DNA of 64,000 nucleotides from Rhizoclosmatium globosum (GCA_002104985.1 MCGO01000195.1:1-64000), one strand, 5' to 3'. Shown: positions 11,332 to 23,131, counted from the first letter of the stretch. Notes: generated by a model from the sequence alone, not told the origin. Numbers and translations: made by a program.

Positions 11332-11457
11332 TCACACCCATCACCGACACAAGTTGATTGAAGCATTCTTGCACCAAGTTTTTATATCAGTAATTCCTCA
11401 TTTATTCTTATATATAACTATTCATTCATGATTTAAGAAAAGTTCATAAGTATTCCA

Positions 11458-11715
11458 TCATTTCGCACATGTCTTCCCAGCTTTATTCAACGCTTTGATC
11501 TGAGATTGAACTAGCGACGGCTGGACCGGCGCTTTTGGTGCCAATTCAGCTGCAGCTTTCTCAAAAAAGTCGAGTTTCGCTGAAAGTGCCGTTTGTTTCT
11601 TTTCAGGAATTGCCGCGTTGACTGGTTTCAAAGCGAGAGAGTTTCGTGAAGAAGACGGACTGGAAAGCGTTGCGGCAGATGAACTTGCTGCTGCGAGGGC
11701 TGGGTTGGGTCGCAT
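11458..11715 (-). CDS. Small Ala/Ser/Pro-rich protein, unknown
   Basis: An 85-residue frame rich in Ala, Ser, Pro and Lys, with a predicted helix around TALSAKLDFFEKAAAELA and a disordered N-terminus. I do not recognise a family. It lies between the divergent DJ-1-like gene and F-box copy 3, in a space where a promoter or a small gene would both fit. Coding status is uncertain. Confidence 0.4.
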   Translation of the reverse strand: MRPNPALAAASSSAATLSSPSSSRNSLALKPVNAAIPEKKQTALSAKLDFFEKAAAELAPKAPVQPSLVQSQIKALNKAGKTCAK

Positions 11716-11904
11716 AAGTTTCTTTTGGAAATGATTCTAATTTCGGCGGATTGAGGCACCGAATTCGCATGAACTCTATCACTCATTTCGAAAAGTTGAC
11801 ACTTAAATTGCTTGCAATTTATATGTGTCAGCAGAATATCTGGCTTGAATCAAGGATTTGCGGGAAATCGTGGGTTGTCTGTCGAACTTTGCACTAACCG
11901 ACAT

Positions 11905-12949
11905 ATGTTGTCTCCTCTCATTCCCCGCTCTAGTTGCCCTCAACCAGTCGTCGCCGTTATCGGAGAATCAAAAGGTGGAAGCGAAGTCACGGACTTCATT
12001 GTACGTATGCAACATTCCTTGGCCTCTCCATCCAACTAACCACGTTAATATTCCAGGTCCCTTACTCCATTCTCAAGCGATCAGGCTATTTCACCATCTT
12101 CTCAGTTGGGACAACTAGCACTACACTCAAGATGGTCCAAGGATGCTTCTCGATCGAAACTGACCATACAATCACAAGTTTCAAAGAATCATTTCCAGAC
12201 GGCGCTGACATTCTTATCGTACCAAACCAAATCAACCAAAAAGATGCCATTCTCAAGGCTTTCATTGTCGATCAGGCGGAGAAAGGAGCTAAAGTGGTTG
12301 GCGTTTGTGATGGCGTGTGGAGTCTTGTCAATGCGGGGTTGATTGCTGGGAAGCAATGTACTACGCATTGGCTTACTCGTGGTGGATTGGAAAAAGTTGG
12401 GGGACTGGTGGTTAAGGATCGTCGGTGTGTAGAGGATGGAAATATTATTACGACGACTGGAGTTACGGCATCGATTCCTGTCTCCTTAGCAATCGTGGAA
12501 AGCTGTAGCAGGAAGAGATGCGGCTAAACGAGTTGCAGATGAGCTTGGCGCTGTAGAGTGGGGTTCGGAATACGATAGCTCTCCATTCACTTGGAAAGCT
12601 GGTTCCAAAGATAATTCAGACTAGTATGAACTGGAAGAAGGATATTCTTGGAATTGAAGTTTCGACTGGCATTGATGAGTTGGAATTGGCAGTTGTTTCG
12701 GACATTTACAACCGAACGGGAGGATCCAAAGTGATTACGTATGGGAACAATGCTGTGATTGTGTCGAAGAACGGATTGAAGTTGATTCCCCAAGAGCAGG
12801 CACTGCCGTCTGGGTCAAAGAAGATTGAATTTGTTGGTGCGAATTCAATTCAAGTTCTTGACAATGCTTTGTTGGACGTTGCAAATCGATATGGAAAAGC
12901 TTCTGCTGCTCGTGCAGCAACTGAAATGGAATATCCTGGAATGGTGTAA
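11905..12949 (+). CDS. DJ-1/PfpI-family protein with C-terminal extension, broken by frameshifts
   Basis: The first part is a class I glutamine-amidotransferase-like fold of the DJ-1/PfpI/ThiJ group. PVVAVIGESKGGSEVTDFIV opens it, and the nucleophile-elbow position reads VVGVCDGVWSLVNAGLI with a Cys. An intron spans 12001-12056. The C-terminal part (12626-12949) resembles the extension of AraC-linked DJ-1 proteins (RTGGSKVITYG, LLDVANRYGKAS, MEYPG). Between them the frame changes twice, near 12497 (VE then KAVAGRDAAKRVADELG) and near 12590, with no possible intron. Unless these are sequence errors the gene is a pseudogene. The start at 11905 was chosen because it begins just before the first beta strand. 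Confidence 0.62.
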
Positions 12950-13170
12950 AATGCTAAGTCTAACGTGTGGTTGTCATATCGATAGTAAAGAGAGATATTG
13001 AATAATAGTCGATTTTATGAGGTCAAACAATACAACAGCTTATTTATCATACTGGCAAGGGCATCGGTTCATCGTTTTCAAAAGTGCACAGGATTTCTTG
13101 TGTTACTTCTTCCAATTCTCTTTCCGAGGAAAATGTTTATTAACCCCATAATTATTAACTTGTTTTGTAA

Positions 13171-14303
13171 ATGATGTTGGCGCGTGACTCCCTCACAAAT
13201 GAGCTAGCCAGTCTCAGACAGCAGAACGCAGAGCTTGAGCGTCGACTCGCGAATTCATTGGCTGATATCAACACACTCAGGTGCATGCTGAAGGCTCCTC
13301 CAGTCAAACACATTGAACACGCACTGCTCCTGAATCCCCCATCATTTCAAGACTTAACTATCATGTAGCAGTTACATCTGCCAGTGGTAAACCAACTCTC
13401 GAGTCAATGCCAGAAGAAGTCTTGGACCGGATTGCGTCGTTTGTGGACGCTGACTCGATAATGAAACTATCACATGCGGTTCGCTACTACAAGTACATAT
13501 CGACAGCAATGTATGCTCTCAAGGAAGACTATAACGCTGACGAAGATTGGCCAGAGTTTGTTCTGCCCGAGTTTCACCCCCTTGACAACTACCACGATGA
13601 TAATGAAACGTTTTATACAGAAAAGATATTCAGCGTGTTTACATATTGTCGCGTGATTCAGAGAAACCATGGAGTGTTGAATGTCAACTTGTATCCTGGA
13701 TGGGTGGTGGATCATTTGAAGCCGTTCTTCACGTCCAATATGAGCGTCGCGTTTCATTTCCGTGTTGACGAACATTTCTTGACGTTGGAAAAAACAGCGT
13801 GTATTGGATCTGCACTGGAAGCTTTGAAAGGGCTGCCTCGTATTGAAAGATTGATGAGAGTAGAATTGCTTGCTCCAACAGCAACTCTGTACGCGAAACC
13901 AAATGTCGACTGGTCCGCGTTGGAAAATCTTCGCATTGGGTCGCTGGGCCTTCATGCTGCCTCTGTGACGGACGGGGTTTTGGATAAGCTGAAATTCGTT
14001 CAGGGATTACAAGTTTTACGTTTCATGCAGGTCAAAACTGTTACGAGTTGCGATTTTATGCGCGATTGCGCTGATTTGGAGGAAGTTGTGTTTATTCTTC
14101 CGTTCCTTCATGTGGACAGTATGAGCAGACTTCGAAACGCTTTGAAATATTCGAGCATTAAGCTACAACGTGTTACATTTTCATCCCTGGATGAAAGCTT
14201 TGAAATTCAAGATTTTTTCACAGAGTCTGCAACAATTTTGGAAGATATTGGCTGGAAATGCCAAACGGTTGATGAGTTTACCACACGATGGGAGAGAATG
14301 TAA
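13171..14303 (+). CDS. F-box-like protein, family copy 4, probable frameshift
   Basis: 13171-13368 encodes a coiled coil (LASLRQQNAELERRLANS) followed by TLRCMLKAPP, which aligns with YRTLLKMPP of copy 7. From about 13373 a second frame continues as ESMPEEVLDRIASFVD (F-box-like), then DWPEFVLPEF, and a leucine-rich C-terminal half ending at 14303. A 104-nt intron (13281-13384) could bridge the frames, but it would remove residues conserved in the paralogues. I therefore favour a one-base shift near 13350. This copy lacks both the CxCC motif and a clear YGG motif and is the most divergent full-length member. Confidence 0.6.
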
Positions 14304-14495
14304 ATACTGTTGCTACATGTCAAAACATGGTCAAATCTTTCAAACCCGTTCTTGTCAATGCTTCTTTCTTCTTCTCTCATTTACGAGTGCAATAATAATA
14401 TCTGAAATTCAACTCCCATTCAACTATTTTTCATCTCCCACAGCCGACAACATAACAACACATCCTTTCTGGCACCCTTTTCTTTCAATCAAAAG

Positions 14496-14567
14496 GGGCC
14501 CAACCGGGAATTGAACCCGGGACCACTTCTACCCTAAAGAAGTATCATACTACTAGACCATTGGGCT
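14496..14567 (-). tRNA. tRNA-Pro (AGG)
   Basis: The minus strand folds as a tRNA. The anticodon arm is CTTCT-TTAGGGT-AGAAG with anticodon AGG, and the T arm holds GGTTCAATTCC. Acceptor strands are AGCCCAA and TTGGGCC, giving six pairs plus an A1/C72 mismatch where G1-C72 is expected. The discriminator is C. There is no intron. Confidence 0.88.
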
Positions 14568-14699
14568 CGTGGTGGTTCAAGGGGTCTTTATTAACAAATT
14601 CCCACAGAATAGATAGTCTGACAGTCACAACTAAGAAATACGCGCATTTCCACTCCTTTCCCATAAAATAACGACGAAAAACCAACTTTTATTTCACCT

Positions 14700-16498
14700 C
14701 TACCGTCCACAAACAATCCCCAACGCCCTCTTAACCCCTTCCAACAACGCAACCTCCCCAACCCCACTCCTCTGCACCATCACAACATCGCCATACACTT
14801 TCTCGATTGCCGCGTGCAGTTTCGCGAGTTTTTGTTGGACGAGGAGGCGGGAATCTGAGGTCGGGGAGAGGCGGGTGAGTTTCTGGTGGAAGGCGTGGTA
14901 GTGTCGTAGGAGCTCGGAGGCTGCGCTTTGGATTTTGGGGATGTCGTTGTTTGTGGGGGTGTATGGACCTGGTGTGTCTGTTTGGGGTTTAGTTGTGGGG
15001 ATTGCAAGGGTATGGGGAGGAAGAAGGAGTACCTTTGCATGTGGGGATATGGATCTTTCGACGGGCGCCGGATTGGTTCAAGGATTTGAAGATTTTGCCG
15101 CCGAGGGTTGGGTTTACGGATACACTTTGGAGGTTGGGTGTCCATCCTTTTAGGGTTGTTGATTTGAAGGGTATGGTGTGGGTGTGTGGGTTTGTGGATG
15201 TTGTTTCGGTTACTCCGCCAAAGTAGCTGTTTTTTTGGAGGATGGTGAGCGGACGTGGGGCTGAGGTTTGAGGGGCGACGAGGTCTTCGAGGACGGTTTC
15301 CTGGTCGTATATTTTTGAGGGTGGTTGGGTTGCTGTTTCGCCGGCGGTTTTGAGGATGACGGTTGAGTGGCGGTTGATGCGACGAATGATGGGGAGGGCT
15401 TGTTCGTTTCGGCCGGGTTTCATTGTTGTGTCGGGCGCGTTTCCGTATTCCAAGTGGTCTTCAAGAGTTGTGCTGAGATCAAGGAGGTGGTTGGATGTGT
15501 CAATACGTGGTCGTTTAGTGAAGATGGGTTCCTTGTCATCTTCGAGGTCTTGTTCGGCTTCTGTAAAGATTTCTTTGGTCGCGTCGGTCAGAGATGGCTT
15601 TCCAGATTTAACAGAGTCAAAGTGTTTTGAGACGATGTATTGAGTCCAGAATTGTTTCTCAGTATATTGAGTTGGAACGTATTTTTCGTAGGCGGCATGG
15701 ACGGACGGGTATTGGACCAAGATTGAGTGAATAATTTCTGGAGTAAACTTAATTTTCGTAGTAGTAGGTGTTGGCTCCTGTTTATCGGGCTCTGTTGGTT
15801 TTGATTTAGTGTTGGTTTACAGAATCAGAGGCAGGCATACCTCCATCCGCAGAGGTACTCGAACCACCAGCAATCGCCCTCTTGATATCCACCAAAGAAG
15901 CTGACGAAGTTCCCTTCTTCTGTCCCGACATTTGCCATTCCTGATTCACAAGCAACTCTTTCCTTGATGCCCAAAAGTCCTGTTCCGTGAGAATGCCACC
16001 AATAACAAGATCTTGGTGCAGTTGTTTGAGTTCCTTATTTTCAGAGGGTAAGTTGGATTGATTGATGTGGTGAAGGAGTCACCTTGTATTTTGGATTAGC
16101 GAGAAGGGCCTGTCTCAGTTGCACGTCATGCGCGGTTAAGGCTGTAGAGTCAGCTTGGACAGGTTGGGCAGGCCGAGCAGCAAGAGCCCTAGTGAGGCCC
16201 TCAGAGATGGCAGTGCTATTGAAGCAGTCTCAGCAGGTACATCGAATGCAAAGTTACCACTTCACCGATCGTTCAGAGCCTCTATTCCAGTAAATATAAA
16301 GTTATTCGCCTCCTCCGAGACCATTGTCACCTTCAGAATCACGCGCTTGTTCTTCTCGCTGACAAGATTCATTGCCTGGCCTTTGATGTTCAAGTAGGGA
16401 AGCTCGAAGGAGTCCGCCCGCGTGGGTCCCGCAAAGACAAGACTTGTTTGGGTCAGAGAAAGGTGCCCGTCTTTCTTTCGGGTTTGGACTGAGAACAT
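14700..16498 (-). CDS. TFB1: TFIIH core subunit p62 (Tfb1/GTF2H1)
   Basis: This subunit of the TFIIH core holds the XPB/XPD helicases and contacts activators and TFIIE. The N-terminal PH-like domain is spelled by DGHLSLTQTSLVFAGPT and ILKVTMVSEEANNFIFTG. Two BSD domains follow, the second with YTEKQFWTQYIVSKHF. The C-terminal helical region ends in LAKLHAAIEKVYGDVV. Introns lie near 14990-15035, 15730-15840 and 16040-16085. It starts 68 bp from the divergent CDC37 start, so the two genes must share a promoter. Confidence 0.85.
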
Positions 16499-16566
16499 TG
16501 GTTTGGTTTGGTTTGGTTTGTTTGTTTGAACGAGAGAAAAAGAAGGTAGAAGAAAAGATACGGAAA
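16499..16566. promoter_or_regulatory. Compact bidirectional promoter TFB1/CDC37
   Basis: Only 68 bp separate the two start codons. The sequence starts with a ggttt/gttt repeat and continues into an A/G-rich tract on the plus strand. Both 5' untranslated regions and the core promoters must fit here or overlap the neighbouring coding sequence. Confidence 0.55.
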
Positions 16567-18718
16567 ATGCCACTCAACTACTCAAAGGTTGGTTACTGCT
16601 CTCCTTCTCACTCACTGGCATCTAATCCACTCCATCCAATAGTGGGACAACCTCGAACTCTCAGACGACGAAGACTTTGAATGCCATCCAAACGTGGACA
16701 AGGTACCCTTCCTTCTTGGTTACATAACCTGATGCTAACCCTCCTCGAAAGGCCTCAATGGTCCGCTGGAAGCAGGCTGAAGTCCACAGAAAACGCAGAG
16801 AGCGCCAGGACAAGATCTGGGCGCTCCAAAAGGAAACAGACCTGAACACGGCAATTGTCGCTCAACTTAACACGTTGTCGGTGTCAAACCACTTGGCGCT
16901 TTGTGCTCAGTTGGATCAGTGGGATAAGACTATTGCGCACGATGTGATGGTGAAGGCTCATACGGACAGAGATCCTCGGTGCGTCTCTGGTGCTTTGTTG
17001 AGGGTGTGGGACTGACTCTGTTTGACAGCTGGCAACCACCTACTGCCGACCCGTTCTTTATGAAACGTGTTGATATCCCTGCATTGGCGGAAAAGATTAA
17101 GGATGCTGCTGCAAAGGAAGATGATGCACAAGAAAAGTTGGATGCCTTGGTGAAGCAGTACACAAAGACCTTCACGGACAGAAACACTGCTATTGTCGCG
17201 GAGATTAAAGTGGAACAAGCTGCTATTGATTCAAAGATTTCGTCGGAGACTATCAAGGAGGGATTCAGCAAATCTGTGAGTATATTTCTATTCTGTTCCC
17301 TGTGTTTCTAAAACTCTTTCCTTCTTCCTACCAACAAGATTGTTACAAAGGAAGCTCCTGCTCCTGCTCCGCCAGCTCCAAAGAAGAAGACTGTGAAAAC
17401 CAAGGAGACTGAAATTGTCACGTTGAATGATCCAACCCCATCCACAGACGCCGATGCGACCAAGGTAAACTCACCTACTAAAATTCATTTTATTTATGCA
17501 GACACTAACTCCAATTGTAGCAGGCCGCAACCTCAGCCGAACCAACTCCAAAACGCACCAACACAACCCCAACCAACCCAAAAGAAGAAGACCAAGACAC
17601 ATCCGACCTCTACATAACCGACCCACGCGTCGACCTCTTCTCCAAACTAACATCCCTCGAATCCTCCTACAAATACATCCAATCCAACCCCTGGATCCTC
17701 TCCCGAACCTCCAACATGGCCGAAAAGTATTCCGACCAGATCCTCGCTGAAGCCTTCAACCTCGCCATGTCCGGCGACCTCAAACGCACGCGCGAGTGCG
17801 TGCACCAGAGCCTTTTGTTGCAGTATTGTAAGTTGCTGGGGAAGGATGGTGTTATGCTGTTTTTCCAGCGGTTGATTGGGGGTAATGTGAAGGCGAAGGA
17901 GGCGTTTATGAAGGATGTTGGGGAGACTTATGAACGGATTGTGGGGAGGGTGAAGGTTTTGAAGGAGGAGGAGAGGGCTGAGGAGGAGAGGGAGAGGAGG
18001 GAGGGGGAGGAGAGGGTTAGAGCTGCGTTGCAGGAAGATGGGACGTATAAGTTGCCTGTTTCGGCGGAGAGTTCCGAGGAGGAGGTGAAGAGGGCTGAGG
18101 TGTTTGGGTTGTTGCCAACTGCGTTGCAAAGTGAGTTTTCCCTCGTCCTTCTTTTCTGGGTTTATTGGAGGAACAGGTCATTTGTTGGAAGGACATAGAG
18201 TGTGGGGAAGGTTTAGATGTCCATTTGAGTAGCGAGATTGAGCGAAGTGTAGTGAATTAGAGAGCTATGGGCGACATATCGAACGAAGGAAAGGGTGGGC
18301 GGAAAGAGGAAAGACGCATCCGTGTCTTGGCATCAAAAGCTATCCCTTGTGCCCTCCAGTGCCTCATTCTGTATGTGTGACGGGTCGGTTCGGTTCGGCT
18401 CGGAAGATTCAATATGTTTCGGATTTTTTCGGAGAGTGTCGGAAAGGAAAGGGTGGCGAGCCCCGATATTGTTTCACACATTGCGCTTTCACACCCCTTT
18501 TTTAACCTATCTACGCGTTCTCGATTGAATGTATCACGTGCATTTATTCATTTATACTAACCACGTCATTTTGATGTAATATAGGAGCACTTTTGAGTCA
18601 GGATGTCGACGAAATCAACGCGTTCCTGTCTTCATCCTCTAAGGAAGACACAGAGAAATACATTAGTTTGGCAACGAGTGTAGGATTGATTTCATTGTCT
18701 AATGAGGACGACGAGTAA
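16567..18718 (+). CDS. CDC37: Hsp90 co-chaperone Cdc37
   Basis: Cdc37 loads protein kinases onto Hsp90. The N-terminus is diagnostic across three exons: MPLNYSK, then WDNLELSDDEDFECHPNVDK, then ASMVRWKQAEVHRKRRERQD. The middle part holds LFSKLTSLESSYKYIQSNP and CVHQSLLLQYCKLLGKDG, the Hsp90-binding domain. A Glu/Arg-rich linker and a short C-terminal helix ending in NEDDE complete it. Introns include 16588-16642 and a long one of about 450 nt (roughly 18130-18582), much larger than others in the window. The divergent partner is TFIIH p62. AATAAA occurs just after the stop. Confidence 0.9.
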
Positions 18719-18925
18719 AAAGGAGCAGAAGTGCAGTCAATAAAAACAGGTTCCATGTGATATCTAGTTCTTGTACAATGCGGGTTTCAGAGTTCACGTG
18801 ACGCGGGGAAGGTCGGATTGATGTTCCGGGCCCGTCCGTTTCCTTCAAAAGGGCGAGTGCCTCACTGTCCAAAAAACAAAAACCACCTTTTCACCTTCCT
18901 CTCCTTCTATCCAAACCAAACCAAA

Positions 18926-20818
18926 ATGTCCAAGACATCACCCCAGAGAGCCAACCCAGACTCAGAGATCCACGACGAGATCCACGAGGCACTTCACCGC
19001 GTTGCCCACGTTGACTGTGCGTGCCCTTCTTGTTTCTCTCTGTCTCTCTGTCTTCACACTAAACTTAACGCTACCGCAAATAAACAACAGACACCAAGCC
19101 AATCATCCGCAACGCCTCAACTGCCGTGCTCTACGAAGAGGCCCTTGCCCACGAAGCCGGAACCCACTTGACCTCGACCGGTGCCCTTGCCCTCAACTCG
19201 GGTGCGAAGAAGGGTCGTTCCCCAGCCGACAAGCGTGTTGTTGACGAGCCTGGCTCAACCGACAATGTCTGGGTGAGTACACTTGTTAATCCCGATTGGT
19301 GGCGCGACTATTCAGTGTGACTGACTGTGGCTGACCCGATCTGACCCGCCTCGAAAAACGGAACAAACCAACCCCTTCCTTTCTCCAACCTATCCATCTT
19401 TCAGCGACACTCAAAAACTAATCATTACACGTCATTTTTAGTGGGGCCCAGTCAACATCAAGATGACCGAAACCTCCTTCATGGTCAACCGCGAGCGTGC
19501 CGTTGACTACCTCAACACCCGTTCCCGTCTTTATGTCTTTGACGGTTTCGCCGGTTGGGATCCAAAGTACCGTATCAAGGTCCGTGTCGTCTGTGCCCGT
19601 GCCTACCACGCTCTCTTCATGAAGAACATGTTGATCCGTCCAACTGAGGAGGAGCTCAAGACTTTCGGTGAGCCAGACTTCACCATCTTCAACGCTGGAG
19701 AGTTCCCTGCCAACCGTTACACTACTGGTATGACTTCCACCACCTCTGTCTCTCTCAACTTTGCCCGTCGTGAGATGGTTATTCTCGGTACCCAGTACGC
19801 TGGTGAGATGAAGAAGGGTATCTTCACTGTCATGCACTACTTGATGCCAAAGGCTGGTGTTTTGTCCCTCCACTCCTCTGCCAACGAGGGTCCAAGCGGT
19901 GACGTTTCCCTCTTCTTCGGTCTCTCTGGTACCGGAAAGACCACCCTCTCTGCCGACCCACGCCGTTTCCTCATTGGTGACGACGAGCACTGTTGGTCCA
20001 ACGACGGTATCTTCAACATTGAAGGTGGTTGCTACGCCAAGTGTGTCGACCTCTCTGCCGAGAAGGAGCCAGAGATTTTCGGTGCCATCCGCTTCGGATC
20101 CGTCGTCGAGAACGTTGTCTACGACGCCGAGACCCGTGTCATTGACTTTGCCGACATCTCCCTCACTGAGAACACTCGTGTCGCTTACCCAATTGACTTC
20201 ATCCCCAACGCCAAGCTCCCATGTGTCGGCGGTCACCCAAAGAACATTATCCTCCTCACCTGTGACGCTTTCGGTGTCCTTCCACCAGTCTCCAAGCTCA
20301 CCCCAGCCCAAGTCTCATACCACTTCATCTCTGGATACACTGCCAAGGTTGCAGGTACCGAGGAAGGTGTCACTGAGCCAACCGCCACCTTCTCCACCTG
20401 TTTCGGTGCCCCCTTCCTTGTCTGGCACCCAACAAAGTACGCCTCCATGCTTGCCGAGAAGATGAAGGAGCACCAAGCTTCCGCCTGGTTGATCAACACT
20501 GGATGGAACGGAGGTGCCTACGGAACCGGAAAGCGTATCTCTCTCAAGTACTCTCGTGCCATTATCGATGCCATCCACTCTGGAGAGCTCGACAAGGTGG
20601 AGTACGAAAACTACCCAACCTTCAACTTGGCTATTCCAAAGACTTGTTCCAACGTTCCTTCAGAGGTTTTGAACCCTGCAAAGAGCTGGACTGGTACTGC
20701 TGAGTCTTACAAGGCTACTACTGAGAAGCTTGCCAAGTTGTTTGTCAAGAACTTTGCTGCTTATGCTGACAAGGCTGACCATGCTGTCTTGCAGGCTGGT
20801 CCAAATGTTAGCAACTAA
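18926..20818 (+). CDS. PCK1: Phosphoenolpyruvate carboxykinase (ATP), EC 4.1.1.49
   Basis: This cytosolic enzyme converts oxaloacetate and ATP to PEP and CO2, the committed step of gluconeogenesis. Exons 18926-19016, 19091-19272 and 19442-20818 give 549 residues, the usual length. Landmarks are [10 protein letters not shown] (substrate loop), [15 protein letters not shown], the kinase-1a P-loop [14 protein letters not shown] and the metal-binding [29 protein letters not shown] follows towards the C-terminus. Codon use is strongly biased to C-ending codons, unlike most neighbours, which suggests high expression. An AATAAA lies about 80 nt after the stop. Confidence 0.97.
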
Positions 20819-21197
20819 ACTATTTTTTGACTTTGCTCCTTGCATTCCTTCATTCTTCCTCTTTCAATGTATCATTTGCTCGACTCCCTTAATCTGAAAT
20901 AAACTTTGTTTCATGCTCCGTAAATACACGTTATGCCTCCTCTCTCCTCAGCATGCTAAACATATTCTTCAGTCGAGCTCAAAGACGCCGTTGGTTAAAT
21001 GTTGTTGAAACGATTCTAAAGGCTTGACTCCTGTCACACCTTCTCACTCTGTTGATTGGTAGTTAGTTAAATAAGTGATATCTTAAAGGTACACGAGACA
21101 TACACACAGATTCTATTCAAGAAGCACAACGTCCTCATAAACACTCCATTTACAATCATCAAATATATTTTTCAATTTTGTAAACGCTCGTAAATAT
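20819..21197. other. Convergent 3' intergenic region
   Basis: This holds the 3' untranslated ends of PCK1 (AATAAA near 20899) and of the flavoprotein gene on the other strand. I see no further gene, RNA or repeat. Confidence 0.6.
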
Positions 21198-23131
21198 TCA
21201 GAAATTGAAAGAATCCTGATGAATCTTGGAACCAGCAACACCAACTTTGGCCAATCCATCTCGTACAACTTGCATGAACCCCGTCGGTCCACACAAAAAT
21301 ACATCCCTGTCTAAAAAGTCCTTCACATCCGCGAAATCAGCTTCCCCCATCCTCCGATTTTTGAGTGTAAACCCATCCTGCTGGCTTTCCTTGGAAGCTG
21401 TTGAATCAAACACAGTAGCCTGACTCACAGTCTTATTACCACGCACCACAGGCTCCAATACATTCGCTTCAGCTCCCCTCGCACTGAACAAAACCACAAC
21501 ATCAACATCCTTGGATATCCGCAACGCCTCCAACATTGCCAGAAACGGCGTCACTCCAACTCCACCCGCAATAAACAAAAGTTTCTTGTTTGATACAGTT
21601 CCGTCCGCGTCCTGAAAACACGAGAATCCACCTCCAATCCCTGAAAGCCGGATCTTCAGATTACCAATCGCGTTTTGACGCAGGTTATGCAAGAGCGGAC
21701 TCAACCGTCCACCATGAACGCGTTTTATCGTACAACTGATCCTCCTCGTCGGCTTAAACCCACCACCATCACCTACATCGGGAGTCGACGAAATCGTCCA
21801 CGTCCTCACCAAATCATCATTGACTTGCTTCGGGTCCCCTTGATTCATGTGTCGATACTCTCTTTGAACCACATCCGAAAAGTCAAAGATCGCGAACGCG
21901 CCAGGAAGAAACGTGACTGGGCTTGTCAACTCAAACGTGAATGTTTTGATGGACGGTGTGCGTTCCTTGATGGATGTGAGTGTAGCAGGGTTATCTGTCT
22001 GTGAGGTTGTAATTGATTTTCCTGTGGATTCGAGTTCTGTGCGGAGCTGGCGGAGGGGTGGGTTGTATGGGGAGAACTGTTCTGGGCTGGCGAGTTTTAG
22101 GTTGAGTCCGTTTTTGATGTAGACGCGGGCGGTGGGTGTGATGCGAGTGATCAAGGTTTGGCGGGGCATGATGTTTTCGGCGTCTTTGTCGTATAGGTTT
22201 TCGGCAATACCAGTAACATGGAGTGTATCTCCTGTTTCAAAGCATACAAAGACGATACCGGCAAGTTGGTCGGATTCAACGTTTCCAAGGGATTGGTAGA
22301 ATCGGTTTCCAGAGTAGTCGGGAAGAATGAGACTTGATGATCCATTTTCATCGAGAACGCGTACAAATCCTGGTGGTCCACCGCGATGGTTAAGTCCCAT
22401 GTCTGTAGACGCATCGTTTGATGTGAAGTGGCGTGTGGCAAGGTATATTGTTGAACAGCGGTTGATCAAGTCCCGTTCGTCTTTTGTAAATTGGATAGAG
22501 GATATTGTTCCAAAGTCGTTGAAAACAGTTTCAGCCTTTCTTTCAAAGGGAATAACGTCCCTGACAGTAATGTACTGTTTTAAAAAAATAATTAGCATAA
22601 CTTCGCCCATTTAGTATCATTTACCTTTGGACAGTTCCCCATGTTCTCGTTAGTTTGCAACGCCAAGTCCAAGCAGCCCCCGTTAAATGCACTTTTCAAC
22701 ACTCGTCCAGCAACCTTATTCCTCCGTCTGTTTTCAAACATGATCCCAAGTCCAGCCCAGGGCGAGCCCGTCTTTGCTGTAGCAAAGCATTTTGCAAATG
22801 GATCATCCCGTGGGACATTTGTCGCAGAGATGCCCAGTTTGTCATGGCCAATGACAAAAGGTGTTGTTGCAATGAGAGATGCCCAGGGCCGTCCAAGATT
22901 GTCCGTGCTTGAAATCGCAAAGTATTTTAACGCGGCAAAGAAGGCCGCGTGTTGAGAAGGCATCGATTCCGATGTGATTGATTCGACTATTAGGGACGTG
23001 TTTTCGGGAGAGTGGCGCTTGTGTTGGACGAGCAGCTCGCCCGCTTTAATTTACAAAGGGATTTAGTTGGTGTTCAGGGCGTACATAAGTTTAGTATACA
23101 TACCATGTTGTCTGTGATCGTGTGTGTTCAT
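21198..23131 (-). CDS. PNPOx-like domain fused to ferredoxin-NADP reductase-type flavoprotein
   Basis: The N-terminal half resembles pyridoxamine-phosphate-oxidase-like FMN split-barrel proteins (FAALKYFAISSTDNLGRPWA, then LPDYSGNRFYQSLGNVESD and GIVFVCFETGDTLHVTG). The C-terminal half is an FNR module. It contains the FAD-binding RTWTISSTP, the pyridine-nucleotide-binding FIAGGVGVTPFLAML and the terminal VFLCGPTGFMQVV. The gene ends at HQDSFNF with no 2Fe-2S ferredoxin domain. Exons are 23131-23100, about 23045-22622, and 22575-21198. It is probably an NAD(P)H-dependent oxidoreductase acting on a small substrate, but the substrate is unknown. No globin domain is present, so it is not flavohaemoglobin. 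Confidence 0.78.

Noticed and set aside
13281..13384. Intron explaining the frame change in F-box copy 4
   Set aside because: It would splice, and a branch-like CTTAAC is present, but it removes residues (RCMLKAPP) conserved as coding in copies 5 and 7, so a base shift is likelier. Transcripts could overturn this.
19418..20311. 297-codon open frame antisense to PEPCK
   Set aside because: Its open length follows from the strong codon bias of the PEPCK gene; the composition is meaningless and no domain is visible.
21198..22610. Flavohaemoglobin
   Set aside because: The reductase half fits, but the N-terminal half lacks globin helices and the proximal and distal His; it is a PNPOx-like domain.
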